A stretch of DNA of 64,000 nt from Winogradskyella sp. Lineage in GTDB: Bacteria > Bacteroidota > Bacteroidia > Flavobacteriales > Flavobacteriaceae. The notes beneath the pieces were generated by a model. The model did not search any database and was not told the origin of the DNA. It saw only the letters and a list, made by a program, of their open reading frames with translations. Shown one piece after another: positions 35,585-42,491 of this stretch. The position numbers and the translations under genes were made by a program. The DNA lies in NCBI GenBank assembly GCA_004211785.1, contig SHBX01000001.1, forward strand, positions 62,001 to 126,000, in the 5' to 3' direction. How positions within the stretch are numbered: the first letter of the stretch is position 1; every line of letters starts with the position of its first letter.

Positions 35585-37105
35585 CTAAAACTTAAAACTT
35601 AAGCCTGTATATACACCAATAAAAAATGGTCTAAAATCACCAGACGTATTATTGAATGTATTTATTTGATACTTGAACTTTGGTTCAAGATTAAGATTAA
35701 TCTTTTCTGTTAAGTTATAATCAAGACCTACACCAAAATTGGCACTAAAACTTGTATCTCTAAGGTTGTTAGCCTCTCCAATTTGTGTGCTCTGACCATT
35801 AACGTCTGCAAAAATTTCATTTTCATTAAGTAGTAGTGTACTAAACCCTCCACTAAGATTCACACCTAATTTTTTATCTACTAAACGATACTCTACTTCT
35901 AGCGGAATTTCAATAAAACCAAAACGCTGCTCTAAGTTTCCAGTTTGCAAAGTATTTATAGCTTCAGGAATAGAATTGTCACTAATTGAAGCACGACTTA
36001 ACAACATCAATGATTCATGATTAACATTATTATTGAGTTTTATATTTTCTAAATTGCCATTTGATGAGTTAGACGCTCTAGATGCAAATGCATTATCAGA
36101 TAATGCAATAATATCATTTGTTGTATTATTAAAACTTACTCTATTAATACCCGCAGTAACTTTAAGTCTATTATTTACAGCGTAACTTCCTTTAACACCA
36201 TAACTCATACTTATATCACTACTGGTGTTATTATCATTAAACTGGGCATCAATCGAAGAGCCTTGACCTAAAGAATTAAAATACACCGGCGCTACATTAG
36301 GTGCAATGCTCCACCGGCGTAGTTCTTTTTCTTCTTCTTCTTCTTCTTCTTTTGTTTTGTTAGCCTCAGCTATAGCTTCTTCTATATCTTGCCCTTTTTC
36401 TTCTGTAGTCTCTGTTTCTTTTTGGGTATCAGATACTTTCTCTTCTTCGGATTTAGTATTGTTTTTTTCAGTTGATGCAACTGTTGTAGCAGATTCGGTA
36501 GAAGAGTTAATTATCTTCTTAATCTCTGATTCAGATTTTAATTCTAAATTATCAGTAGGATTAGATTTAGTATTATTAGTTGATGCTACTGTGGTATTTA
36601 CCGTAGTTTTATCTTTATTTTTAGTCGTAAAGGTTGCTCTATTTTCTTTAGAATTTTCAGAGGTCGAATTTTGATAAGCGACTGCGCCTTTCTCTTTATT
36701 ATTAGACTTATACAATTGTTTTTGCGAATCATTTTCCTTTTCAGTTGCTGCTGAAGATTCATCATTTCCATTGGAGTCAATCCTATTTTCTGAAGCTATT
36801 TGCAAGCTGTCTTTTTTAGACGTCTTATTAATATCATCCTTATTCGTATCCTCTATTTGTTGTTTGTCTGTGTCAACAATAATTGGTGTTTCAGTATTAT
36901 TAGTAAGCATATTGCCAATAGCAAACATGATTACAATGGCAGCAGCAGCACCACCTAATTGCCACCAAATAGGAATAATGCGTTGTTTTTTCTTCTTTTT
37001 CTCAAGTCTAGCCTCAATGTTTTCCCAAACAGCATCGTTTGGCATAACGTCAAAGTCTTTAAACTTCTCTTGAAAGAGACGGTCGATATGTTTTTTATCG
37101 CTCAT
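35585..37105 (-). CDS. Anti-sigma-like cytoplasmic domain fused to an outer-membrane beta-barrel
   Basis: The protein has three parts. Residues 1-40 (KKHIDRLFQEKFKDFDVMPNDAVWENIEARL) look like the short cytoplasmic sigma-binding segment found in Bacteroidota anti-sigma-like proteins. One membrane helix follows (WWQLGGAAAAIVIMFAIGNML, about 47-67). Then come some 200 residues of Ser/Thr/Lys/Glu-rich linker and a C-terminal barrel of PorT/OmpA-like type (from about 265: RRWSIAPNVAPVYFNSL) ending in a terminal aromatic, GVYTGLSFKF. It starts 1 base after the ECF sigma gene, so it is its likely partner. If all parts insert, one chain joins cytoplasm to outer membrane. The linker contains a poly-Glu run. 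Confidence 0.8.
   Translation of the reverse strand: MSDKKHIDRLFQEKFKDFDVMPNDAVWENIEARLEKKKKKQRIIPIWWQLGGAAAAIVIMFAIGNMLTNNTETPIIVDTDKQQIEDTNKDDINKTSKKDSLQIASENRIDSNGNDESSAATEKENDSQKQLYKSNNKEKGAVAYQNSTSENSKENRATFTTKNKDKTTVNTTVASTNNTKSNPTDNLELKSESEIKKIINSSTESATTVASTEKNNTKSEEEKVSDTQKETETTEEKGQDIEEAIAEANKTKEEEEEEEKELRRWSIAPNVAPVYFNSLGQGSSIDAQFNDNNTSSDISMSYGVKGSYAVNNRLKVTAGINRVSFNNTTNDIIALSDNAFASRASNSSNGNLENIKLNNNVNHESLMLLSRASISDNSIPEAINTLQTGNLEQRFGFIEIPLEVEYRLVDKKLGVNLSGGFSTLLLNENEIFADVNGQSTQIGEANNLRDTSFSANFGVGLDYNLTEKINLNLEPKFKYQINTFNNTSGDFRPFFIGVYTGLSFKF
36328..36352 (-). repeat. In-frame trinucleotide repeat (poly-Glu)
   Basis: About seven CTT units on the plus strand encode the EEEEEE run just before the barrel. 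Changes in copy number would alter linker length without shifting the frame. Confidence 0.7.
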
Positions 37106-37106
37106 T

Positions 37107-37649
37107 TTATAATGATTGCGAACTTAAATTCGCTTTATAATCTTCAATTTTTTGCTTTAAAATCATTCTAGCTCTCGCTAAATTAGATTTTGAGGTTCCG
37201 GATGAGATGTTTAACATTTTACTTATTTCGCTATGCGAAAACCCATCCATAACATAAAGGTTAAATACCAATCGATACCTATCTGGCAAGTCTTGTATAA
37301 TTTGAAGTAGAAAATCTAAATCCACTTCATCGTTATCAATCTCTACAGAGACATCTTCAATAGCATTCTCATCAATGATATTAAAAACACCTACTTGCCT
37401 GTAGCGTTGCAAAGCTGTATTAATTGCTATGCGTTTCATCCAACCTTCAAAAGAACCTTTTTGCTTATACTGTTCTATTTTATTAAAAATAGTCACAAAT
37501 GCGTCTTGCAGATTATCTTCTGCTTCGACATAGTTTTTGGAATACTTAAGGCAAAGAGAAAATAATTTACTCGCATATTGCTTGTATAATTGACTCTGTG
37601 CCTTAGCATCCTTTTCTTTACATTGATTAATGAGTTCTTTTAAACTCAC
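37107..37649 (-). CDS. ECF-type RNA polymerase sigma factor
   Basis: This 180-residue sigma-70 family protein has region 2 (YKQYASKLFSLCLKYSKNYVEAEDNLQDAFV is split over about residues 22-53; GSFEGWMKRIAINTA) and region 4 (LPDRYRLVFNLYVMDGFSHSEISKMLNIS with SGTSKSNLARAR), with no regions 1 or 3, as in extracytoplasmic-function factors. It lies 25 bases after a lipoprotein gene and 1 base before the anti-sigma-like gene. A candidate autoregulatory promoter (GCAACC...GCATCT) stands before the lipoprotein gene and is repeated beyond recA. Confidence 0.93.
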   Translation of the reverse strand: MSLKELINQCKEKDAKAQSQLYKQYASKLFSLCLKYSKNYVEAEDNLQDAFVTIFNKIEQYKQKGSFEGWMKRIAINTALQRYRQVGVFNIIDENAIEDVSVEIDNDEVDLDFLLQIIQDLPDRYRLVFNLYVMDGFSHSEISKMLNISSGTSKSNLARARMILKQKIEDYKANLSSQSL

Positions 37650-37674
37650 ATTATGATTGGTTTAATTAATTTAC

Positions 37675-38082
37675 TTATTGAACAACTGGCACCTCCACTA
37701 TCAAATACTGATCTTCTCCAATTTGTGTAGAACCTTGGAAAAACTGAAAAATATATGGATCCGGACTCAAGACTAAAAAATCAAAAGAAACTGAAGCTTC
37801 TTCAGCATTTGCAGAGCAATTAGGGTCATCGTAAACTGTATCTACAACAGCAACAGTTCTCGTATTTCCATCACTTTGAAAAATAAAATCATTAAACTCA
37901 TGACACCCATTTGGTCTTAGATAATTTACCGTGATTTGATGAGTCTCACCAAGTGTAAATTCTGATGGCACAATTACATCAGTTATAGACATGATTTCAA
38001 GTTCAAAGTTTATGCCATCATCACTGCCAATATCACAGGATAAAAGCGTTCCTAAAACAAATAATAATAGTAATTTTTTCAT
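37675..38082 (-). CDS. Small lipoprotein heading the ECF sigma operon
   Basis: A lipobox (LFVLGTLLSC, Cys16) precedes a 119-residue mature domain rich in beta strands with two Cys (NYLRPNGCHEF, DDPNCSANAEE) that may form a disulfide. I do not know the family. It is the first gene after the candidate ECF promoter and its stop is 25 bases before the sigma gene, so the sigma factor appears to control its own operon with this surface or periplasmic protein included. A signal-sensing role is possible but is only inferred. Confidence 0.75.
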   Translation of the reverse strand: MKKLLLLFVLGTLLSCDIGSDDGINFELEIMSITDVIVPSEFTLGETHQITVNYLRPNGCHEFNDFIFQSDGNTRTVAVVDTVYDDPNCSANAEEASVSFDFLVLSPDPYIFQFFQGSTQIGEDQYLIVEVPVVQ

Positions 38083-38118
38083 TAATTTTTTATTTATAAT
38101 TATTGCTTACTCTAAGCA

Positions 38119-38147
38119 AGATGCAAAAAGGTTAAAATGGTTGCGTC
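38119..38147 (-). promoter_or_regulatory. Candidate ECF sigma promoter, copy A (lipoprotein-sigma operon)
   Basis: On the minus strand this reads GACGCAACCATTTTA, two bases, then CTTTTTGCATCT. GCAACC is the likely -35 and GCATCT the likely -10, 14 bases apart. It matches copy B at 39264-39292 in 27 of 29 positions, including spacing. It lies 36 bases before the ATG of the lipoprotein gene that precedes the sigma gene, as expected for autoregulation. Confidence 0.7.
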
Positions 38148-38151
38148 TAAA

Positions 38152-38189
38152 AACAAATAAATCCTGAAAATTTTCAGGATTTATTTGTT
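38152..38189 (-). terminator. 38-base perfect palindrome terminating recA
   Basis: AACAAATAAATCCTGAAAA and its exact complement form a 19-bp perfect palindrome that overlaps the recA stop codon. Continuing on the minus strand it runs into TTTTTAGAC, so it works as the recA terminator; its T-run abuts the -35 of ECF promoter copy A. Confidence 0.85.
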
Positions 38190-39195
38190 AAGCTACATTT
38201 TCATTGACTTTTGCCCTTACTTTTTCTTCTAATTCATCCATTAGTTCGGGATTATCTTTAATTAATGCTTTTACTGCATCTCGACCTTGACCAAGTTTGG
38301 TGTCGTCATAACTAAACCAAGAACCACTTTTCTTTATAATATCATGCTCTACGGCAATATCTAAAATTTCACCGACTTTAGATATGCCTTCGCCGTACAT
38401 AATATCAAATTCAGCCATTTTAAAAGGTGGCGCTACTTTATTCTTCACCACCTTAACTCTGGTTTTATTACCCATTACAGTGCTGTTACTATCTTTGATT
38501 TGAGTAGAGCGTCTAATATCTAATCTTACAGAAGCATAAAATTTCAGAGCATTACCACCAGTAGTAGTTTCAGGATTACCGAACATTACACCAATTTTTT
38601 CACGTAACTGATTAATAAAAATCATTGTACAATTGGTTTTGCTAATCGAGCCCGTTAATTTTCTTAAAGCTTGAGACATTAAACGTGCATGAAGCCCCAT
38701 TTTAGAGTCTCCCATTTCGCCTTCAATTTCACTTTTTGGTGTTAGAGCAGCAACAGAGTCAATGACTATGATGTCTATCGCACCAGAGCGCACTAAATTA
38801 TCTGCAATTTCTAGAGCTTGCTCCCCATTATCTGGTTGTGATATGATTAAGTTTTCTAAATCTACACCTAGCTTTTCAGCATAAAATCTATCAAACGCAT
38901 GTTCTGCATCAATAAATGCAGCAATACCGCCAGCTTTTTGAGCTTCTGCAATGGCGTGCAGAGTTAACGTAGTTTTACCAGAAGATTCTGGGCCATATAT
39001 CTCAATAACTCTTCCACGAGGATATCCGCCAACACCTAAAGCAATATCTAAGCCAAGTGATCCAGAAGAGATAGCCTCTACGTCCTCAATGGCTTGATCG
39101 CTCATTTTCATTACTGTTCCCTTTCCATAGGCCTTGTCTAACTTATCTAATGTTAGTTTTAGCGCCTTTAATTTCGCGTCTTTTTCACTACTCAT
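38188..39195 (-). CDS. recA: Recombinase RecA
   Basis: RecA forms filaments on single-stranded DNA for recombination and repair. The Walker A is GPESSGKTT (about residues 69-77), and [68 protein letters not shown] and [14 protein letters not shown] are the classic segments. At 335 residues with a short acidic tail it is normal. It lies between the two candidate ECF promoters and is itself read on the minus strand. dprA elsewhere in the window is its usual partner in transformation. Confidence 0.98.
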   Translation of the reverse strand: MSSEKDAKLKALKLTLDKLDKAYGKGTVMKMSDQAIEDVEAISSGSLGLDIALGVGGYPRGRVIEIYGPESSGKTTLTLHAIAEAQKAGGIAAFIDAEHAFDRFYAEKLGVDLENLIISQPDNGEQALEIADNLVRSGAIDIIVIDSVAALTPKSEIEGEMGDSKMGLHARLMSQALRKLTGSISKTNCTMIFINQLREKIGVMFGNPETTTGGNALKFYASVRLDIRRSTQIKDSNSTVMGNKTRVKVVKNKVAPPFKMAEFDIMYGEGISKVGEILDIAVEHDIIKKSGSWFSYDDTKLGQGRDAVKALIKDNPELMDELEEKVRAKVNENVA

Positions 39196-39226
39196 CTATT
39201 CAATTTTTTACTGTTAATCTTGAAGG

Positions 39227-39234
39227 TAAAAATA
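39227..39234 (-). promoter_or_regulatory. Possible recA -7 element
   Basis: TATTTTTA on the minus strand matches TAnnTTTG in seven of eight positions, 31 bases before the recA ATG. No -33 box or LexA-like site was noticed. Confidence 0.3.
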
Positions 39235-39263
39235 GCACTTCTTTTAAGAGATTACAATTTTAT

Positions 39264-39292
39264 GACGCAACCATTTTATACTTTTTGCATCT
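39264..39292 (+). promoter_or_regulatory. Candidate ECF sigma promoter, copy B (orphan transcript)
   Basis: GACGCAACC, the ATTTTA stretch and CTTTTTGCATCT repeat copy A (38119-38147) on the opposite strand with the same 14-base spacing. No annotated gene starts behind it; instead a region of about 240 bases with hairpins, a small ORF and a strong terminator follows. It diverges from recA. Confidence 0.68.
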
Positions 39293-39356
39293 ACTAAATG
39301 AAAAAGGAAAAAATTGCTATGTAAAAGTTTAGAATTTTAGCTTAGCTATTTTAGAA

Positions 39357-39449
39357 ATGAAATTCTTAGGAAAAATTATTCTTAGTAAAACTTTAGGTAA
39401 AACAGTAACTGTTTTAGTTTTCGGTTGCTGTAAAGCCGATGGAGGTTAG
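39357..39449 (+). CDS. Possible 30-residue hydrophobic peptide
   Basis: The frame reads MKFLGKIILSKTLG then KTVTVLVFGCCKADGG: a basic, amphipathic N-terminal half and a hydrophobic stretch ending in two Cys. It could be a small membrane peptide, or the ORF could be chance within a structured RNA. It is too short for the ORF track. Support comes only from its position inside a transcript predicted to be driven by the ECF promoter. Confidence 0.3.
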   Translation: MKFLGKIILSKTLGKTVTVLVFGCCKADGG

Positions 39450-39504
39450 CTCGTTATAATATGATTTAATTTAAAAAATTAATATTAATAACGAGTTAGT
39501 CCTC

Positions 39505-39541
39505 AAAAAAGCACTTTGGTAAAAATCAAAGTGCTTTTTTT
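39505..39541. terminator. Terminator of the ECF-dependent orphan transcript
   Basis: AAAAAAGCACTTTG pairs perfectly with CAAAGTGCTTTTTT (14 bp including the A/T ends, loop GTAAAAAT). Confidence 0.92.
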
Positions 39542-39552
39542 ATATAAAAACT

Positions 39553-39560
39553 TAACTTTG
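39553..39560 (+). promoter_or_regulatory. -7 promoter element of trhO
   Basis: TAACTTTG matches TAnnTTTG exactly and lies 12 bases after the orphan-transcript terminator, giving trhO its own start and a leader of about 37 bases. Confidence 0.6.
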
Positions 39561-39601
39561 TAGCTGAAAATTAAATATTTAACCTTAAAAATTAGTATAG
39601 C

Positions 39602-40666
39602 ATGCAACTGTACAATAACTTAAGCGGTAAAGAAAGAGCAGCACTTATTGAAAAAGCAGGTAAAGACCGGCTTACAATCTCTTTCTATAAATACGCCAAA
39701 ATCGGAAACCCCGAACTTTTTAGAAATCATTTATTTATTAACTGGAACCACATGGACGTTCTCGGAAGGATTTATGTAGCTCACGAAGGCATCAATGCGC
39801 AATTATCAGTTCCGGCTGACAACTTTGATGTGTTTAAAAATCACTTAGATTCAATTACTTTTTTAGAGAATGTAAGGCTAAATATTGCTGTTGAGCATGA
39901 TAACTTTGCGTTTTTAAAACTAAAAGTAAAAGTACGAAACAAAATTGTTGCGGATGGTCTTAACGATAATACCTTTGATGTTACAGATAAAGGGGTACAC
40001 GTTAATGCCGAAAAATTCAATGAACTTATAGAAGATCCAAACACCGTTTTGGTCGACATGCGTAATCACTACGAAAGTGAAATTGGGCATTTCAAAAACG
40101 CTGTAACACCAGATGTAGATACTTTTAGAGAATCTCTAGATTTAATAGAAGAAGATTTAAGAGAACATAAAGAAGATAAAAAACTAGTCATGTACTGCAC
40201 AGGTGGTATTCGTTGCGAGAAGGCGAGTGCGTATTATAAACATAAAGGTTTTAAAAATGTATTTCAGTTAGAAGGTGGCATTATTAATTACGTGCGTCAA
40301 ATAGAAGCGGAAGGTTTAGAGAACAAGTTTTTAGGCAAAAACTTTGTTTTTGATGAGCGACGCTCAGAGCGAATTTCTGATGATGTTGTTGCTAATTGTC
40401 ACCAATGTGGCGAACCAGCTGACATGCATACCAATTGTGTAAATGAGGCTTGTCATTTGCTTTTTATACAATGCGATAACTGTAAAGAAAAAATGAATAA
40501 TTGCTGCTCTACAAACTGTATGCAAATTATAGAATTGCCTTACGAACAGCAAAAAGCGTTAAGAAAAGGGCAAGGCAATAGCAATGATATCTTTAAAAAA
40601 GGTCGAGCGGACCATTTACCTTATAAAAAAGATTTGCGAAATATATTTGACACTTTAAAAAAGTAG
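39602..40666 (+). CDS. trhO: tRNA uridine(34) hydroxylase, rhodanese family
   Basis: TrhO (YceA) makes 5-hydroxyuridine at the tRNA wobble position using O2. The N-terminal acylphosphatase-like domain (GRIYVAHEGINAQLSVP) and a rhodanese domain with the catalytic loop YCTGGIRCEKAS (Cys199) are clear. A Cys-rich C-terminal part follows (CHQCGEPADMHTNCVNEACH, then CDNCKEKMNNCCSTNC), likely a zinc-binding tail, as in other bacterial TrhO proteins. At 354 residues it is full length. It has a housekeeping promoter at 39553 and a terminator at 40674, so it is monocistronic. Confidence 0.93.
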   Translation: MQLYNNLSGKERAALIEKAGKDRLTISFYKYAKIGNPELFRNHLFINWNHMDVLGRIYVAHEGINAQLSVPADNFDVFKNHLDSITFLENVRLNIAVEHDNFAFLKLKVKVRNKIVADGLNDNTFDVTDKGVHVNAEKFNELIEDPNTVLVDMRNHYESEIGHFKNAVTPDVDTFRESLDLIEEDLREHKEDKKLVMYCTGGIRCEKASAYYKHKGFKNVFQLEGGIINYVRQIEAEGLENKFLGKNFVFDERRSERISDDVVANCHQCGEPADMHTNCVNEACHLLFIQCDNCKEKMNNCCSTNCMQIIELPYEQQKALRKGQGNSNDIFKKGRADHLPYKKDLRNIFDTLKK

Positions 40667-40673
40667 ACCCACA

Positions 40674-40701
40674 GCCTTAAAGACATCTTTAAGCCTTTTT
40701 T
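40674..40701 (+). terminator. Probable terminator after trhO
   Basis: CCTTAAAG and CTTTAAG pair closely around a short loop and are followed by CCTTTTTTATTC. The hairpin is small, so strength is uncertain. Confidence 0.55.
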
Positions 40702-40820
40702 ATTCTCTTTACTTAATAGTGCTTCAAGTCCGATAAATAATTTTATCTTTACTTCTTTAAGATTTATGAATCCTTCTTTCAGAATTTTATAAAATTCTGA
40801 AGTATATATAACGCATTATT

Positions 40821-42008
40821 ATGGCTTGTAACAGTTGCTCAACTGGCAAAGATGGCCAACCAAAAGGATGTAAAAACAACGGAACTTGTGGCACAGATAG
40901 CTGCAATAAACTTACTGTTTTTGACTGGCTGGCCAACATGTCGCTTCCTAACGGACAAGAACCTTTTTTAGGTGTTGAAGTTCGTTATAAAAACGGAAGA
41001 AAACAATACTATAAAAACACAGAAAACTTAACATTAAGTATCGGAGATATCGTTGCTACTCAAGCAAAGTCTGGACATGATGTTGGTATGGTAACGCTTA
41101 CTGGAGAGTTAGTTCGTGTACAAATGAAACGAAAAAAAGTAGACCTAGAAGACAAAGAAAATGTCTTAAAAATATATCGAAAAGCTTCGCAAAAGGATAT
41201 TGACATTTGGTCTGCAGCTCGCGATAAAGAAGAGCCAATGAAGGTGAAAGCAAGGCAATTTGCTATTGACTTAAACCTTAAAATGAAAATATCTGACATC
41301 GAATTTCAAGGCGATGGTAGTAAAGCAACTTATTATTACACGGCAGAAGAACGCGTAGATTTTAGAGAACTCATCAAAGTATTTGCTCGTGAGTTTAGAA
41401 CACGTATCGAGATGCGTCAAGTAGGCTTTAGACAAGAAGCAGCTAGACTTGGTGGGATTGGTTCTTGTGGTCGAGAATTATGCTGCTCTACTTGGTTAAC
41501 AGACTTTAGATCGGTTAGTACTTCTGCGGCAAGATATCAGCAATTATCGTTAAATCCATTAAAGCTAGCAGGACAATGCGGTAAACTTAAATGTTGCCTT
41601 AATTATGAACTGGACTCCTATTTAGATGCGCTAAAAGCATTTCCAAAAAGAGAGAAAAAATTGCAAACCGAAAAAGGTATAGCAGTTTGTCAGAAGACAG
41701 ATATTTTTAAAGGATTAATGTGGTATGCTTACGAAGGCGAATGGATGAATTGGCACATTATTTCTACAGAACAAGCCAATGAAATTATAGAGCAAAACAA
41801 AAGAGGAAAAAAAGTTGCAAGCCTCGAAGAGTATGCTGCAGAGCATATTGAAGACACTAAAGTGGAGTTCGAAAACGTTGTTGGTCAAGACAGTTTAACG
41901 CGCTTTGATAATCCAAAACGTAATAAGAGACGTAAAAACAATAAGAATCGTAACCGAAATAATAAAAGTCGTAACAGAAACCCAAATAATAATGCCAAGA
42001 AAAGCTAG
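40821..42008 (+). CDS. ricT: PSP1-domain protein, RicT-like
   Basis: RicT (YaaT) in Bacillus is part of an iron-sulfur complex that affects RNase Y. This copy has an N-terminal Cys cluster (CNSCSTGKDGQPKGCKNNG, with later CGTDSC) and the PSP1 core with the conserved Cys pairs SCGRELCCSTW and GQCGKLKCCLNYE (about residues 210-265). A basic, Asn-rich C-terminal tail follows (NRNRNNKSRNRNPNN). RicA and RicF were not seen nearby. The gldH gene begins inside its last 17 bases, a tight arrangement I associate with flavobacteria; the function here is uncertain. Confidence 0.85.
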   Translation: MACNSCSTGKDGQPKGCKNNGTCGTDSCNKLTVFDWLANMSLPNGQEPFLGVEVRYKNGRKQYYKNTENLTLSIGDIVATQAKSGHDVGMVTLTGELVRVQMKRKKVDLEDKENVLKIYRKASQKDIDIWSAARDKEEPMKVKARQFAIDLNLKMKISDIEFQGDGSKATYYYTAEERVDFRELIKVFAREFRTRIEMRQVGFRQEAARLGGIGSCGRELCCSTWLTDFRSVSTSAARYQQLSLNPLKLAGQCGKLKCCLNYELDSYLDALKAFPKREKKLQTEKGIAVCQKTDIFKGLMWYAYEGEWMNWHIISTEQANEIIEQNKRGKKVASLEEYAAEHIEDTKVEFENVVGQDSLTRFDNPKRNKRRKNNKNRNRNNKSRNRNPNNNAKKS

Positions 42009-42489
42009 TGTATTTTTTTTAGGATCCTTTTTAATGTTTCTGTTAGTATCATGTGACTCAAAAGCTGTTTTTGATGAGTACCAATCAATGCCAAACCAAT
42101 GGAACAAAGACAATATTATTTCATTTAAAGTAGAAGCGCCAGATACAATAAACACATATAATTTATTCGTTAATCTTAGAAATAATAGTGATTACAAATA
42201 CAATAACCTATTTCTAATTACAAGCTTAGAGTATCCTAATGGCAGAACCTTTATTGATACATTAGAGTACAAAATGGCTGCGCCAGACGGAACACTTTTA
42301 GGGACTGGTTTTGCAGATATAAAAGAAAACAAGTTGTGGTATAAAGGATATAAAGCACCTTTTGCTTTTAAAGAAGCAGGAACTTACAGATTTGAGGTTC
42401 AGCAGGCCATGCGAAAGTTCGGTGACGCCAATGGAGTTGAAGAATTAGATGGAATTACAGAAGTAGGATTTAGAGTAGAAAAAAAATAG
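41992..42489 (+). CDS. gldH: Gliding motility lipoprotein GldH
   Basis: GldH is one of the lipoproteins required for flavobacterial gliding and T9SS function. The ATG at 41992 (MPRKASVFFLGSFLMFLLVSC) gives a lipobox with Cys21; the longer ORF start lies in the basic ricT tail. Typical GldH phrases are DSKAVFDEYQSMPNQWNKDN near the start, LRNNSDYKYNNLFLI and the C-terminal RFEVQQAMR. It overlaps ricT by 17 bases and precedes a PBP gene by 2, so all three are coupled. Confidence 0.93.
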   Translation: MPRKASVFFLGSFLMFLLVSCDSKAVFDEYQSMPNQWNKDNIISFKVEAPDTINTYNLFVNLRNNSDYKYNNLFLITSLEYPNGRTFIDTLEYKMAAPDGTLLGTGFADIKENKLWYKGYKAPFAFKEAGTYRFEVQQAMRKFGDANGVEELDGITEVGFRVEKK

Positions 42490-42491
42490 TT

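Larger units (their letters stand above)
39298..39541 (+). ncRNA. Candidate ECF-dependent structured transcript (sRNA or small-peptide mRNA)
   Basis: A discrete unit is bounded by promoter copy B and an intrinsic terminator at 39505-39541. Inside are a dyad AAAACAGT/ACTGTTTT (about 39401-39417), a short CGGTT/AGCCG stem (39422-39438), and a long hairpin 39442-39504 in which GAGG/CCTC and CTCGTTAT/ATAACGAG pair around an AT-rich loop. A 30-codon ORF (39357-39449) lies in the middle and its stop codon is in the long hairpin. It resembles no known RNA family I can name (not tmRNA, RNase P or tRNA). trhO downstream has its own promoter, so this is not simply its leader. Confidence 0.5.

Noticed and set aside
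36306-36674. 122-residue plus-strand ORF rich in Ser and Val
   Set aside because: It is the antisense reading of the low-complexity linker of the anti-sigma/barrel gene, with no start signal.
39150-39332. 60-residue plus-strand ORF upstream of trhO
   Set aside because: It starts in the recA coding sequence on the other strand and runs through the ECF promoter copy B; not a credible gene.
39421-39504. Possible tRNA or riboswitch in the recA-trhO spacer
   Set aside because: No cloverleaf, no T-loop sequence and no known aptamer core; it is left as an unclassified structured transcript.
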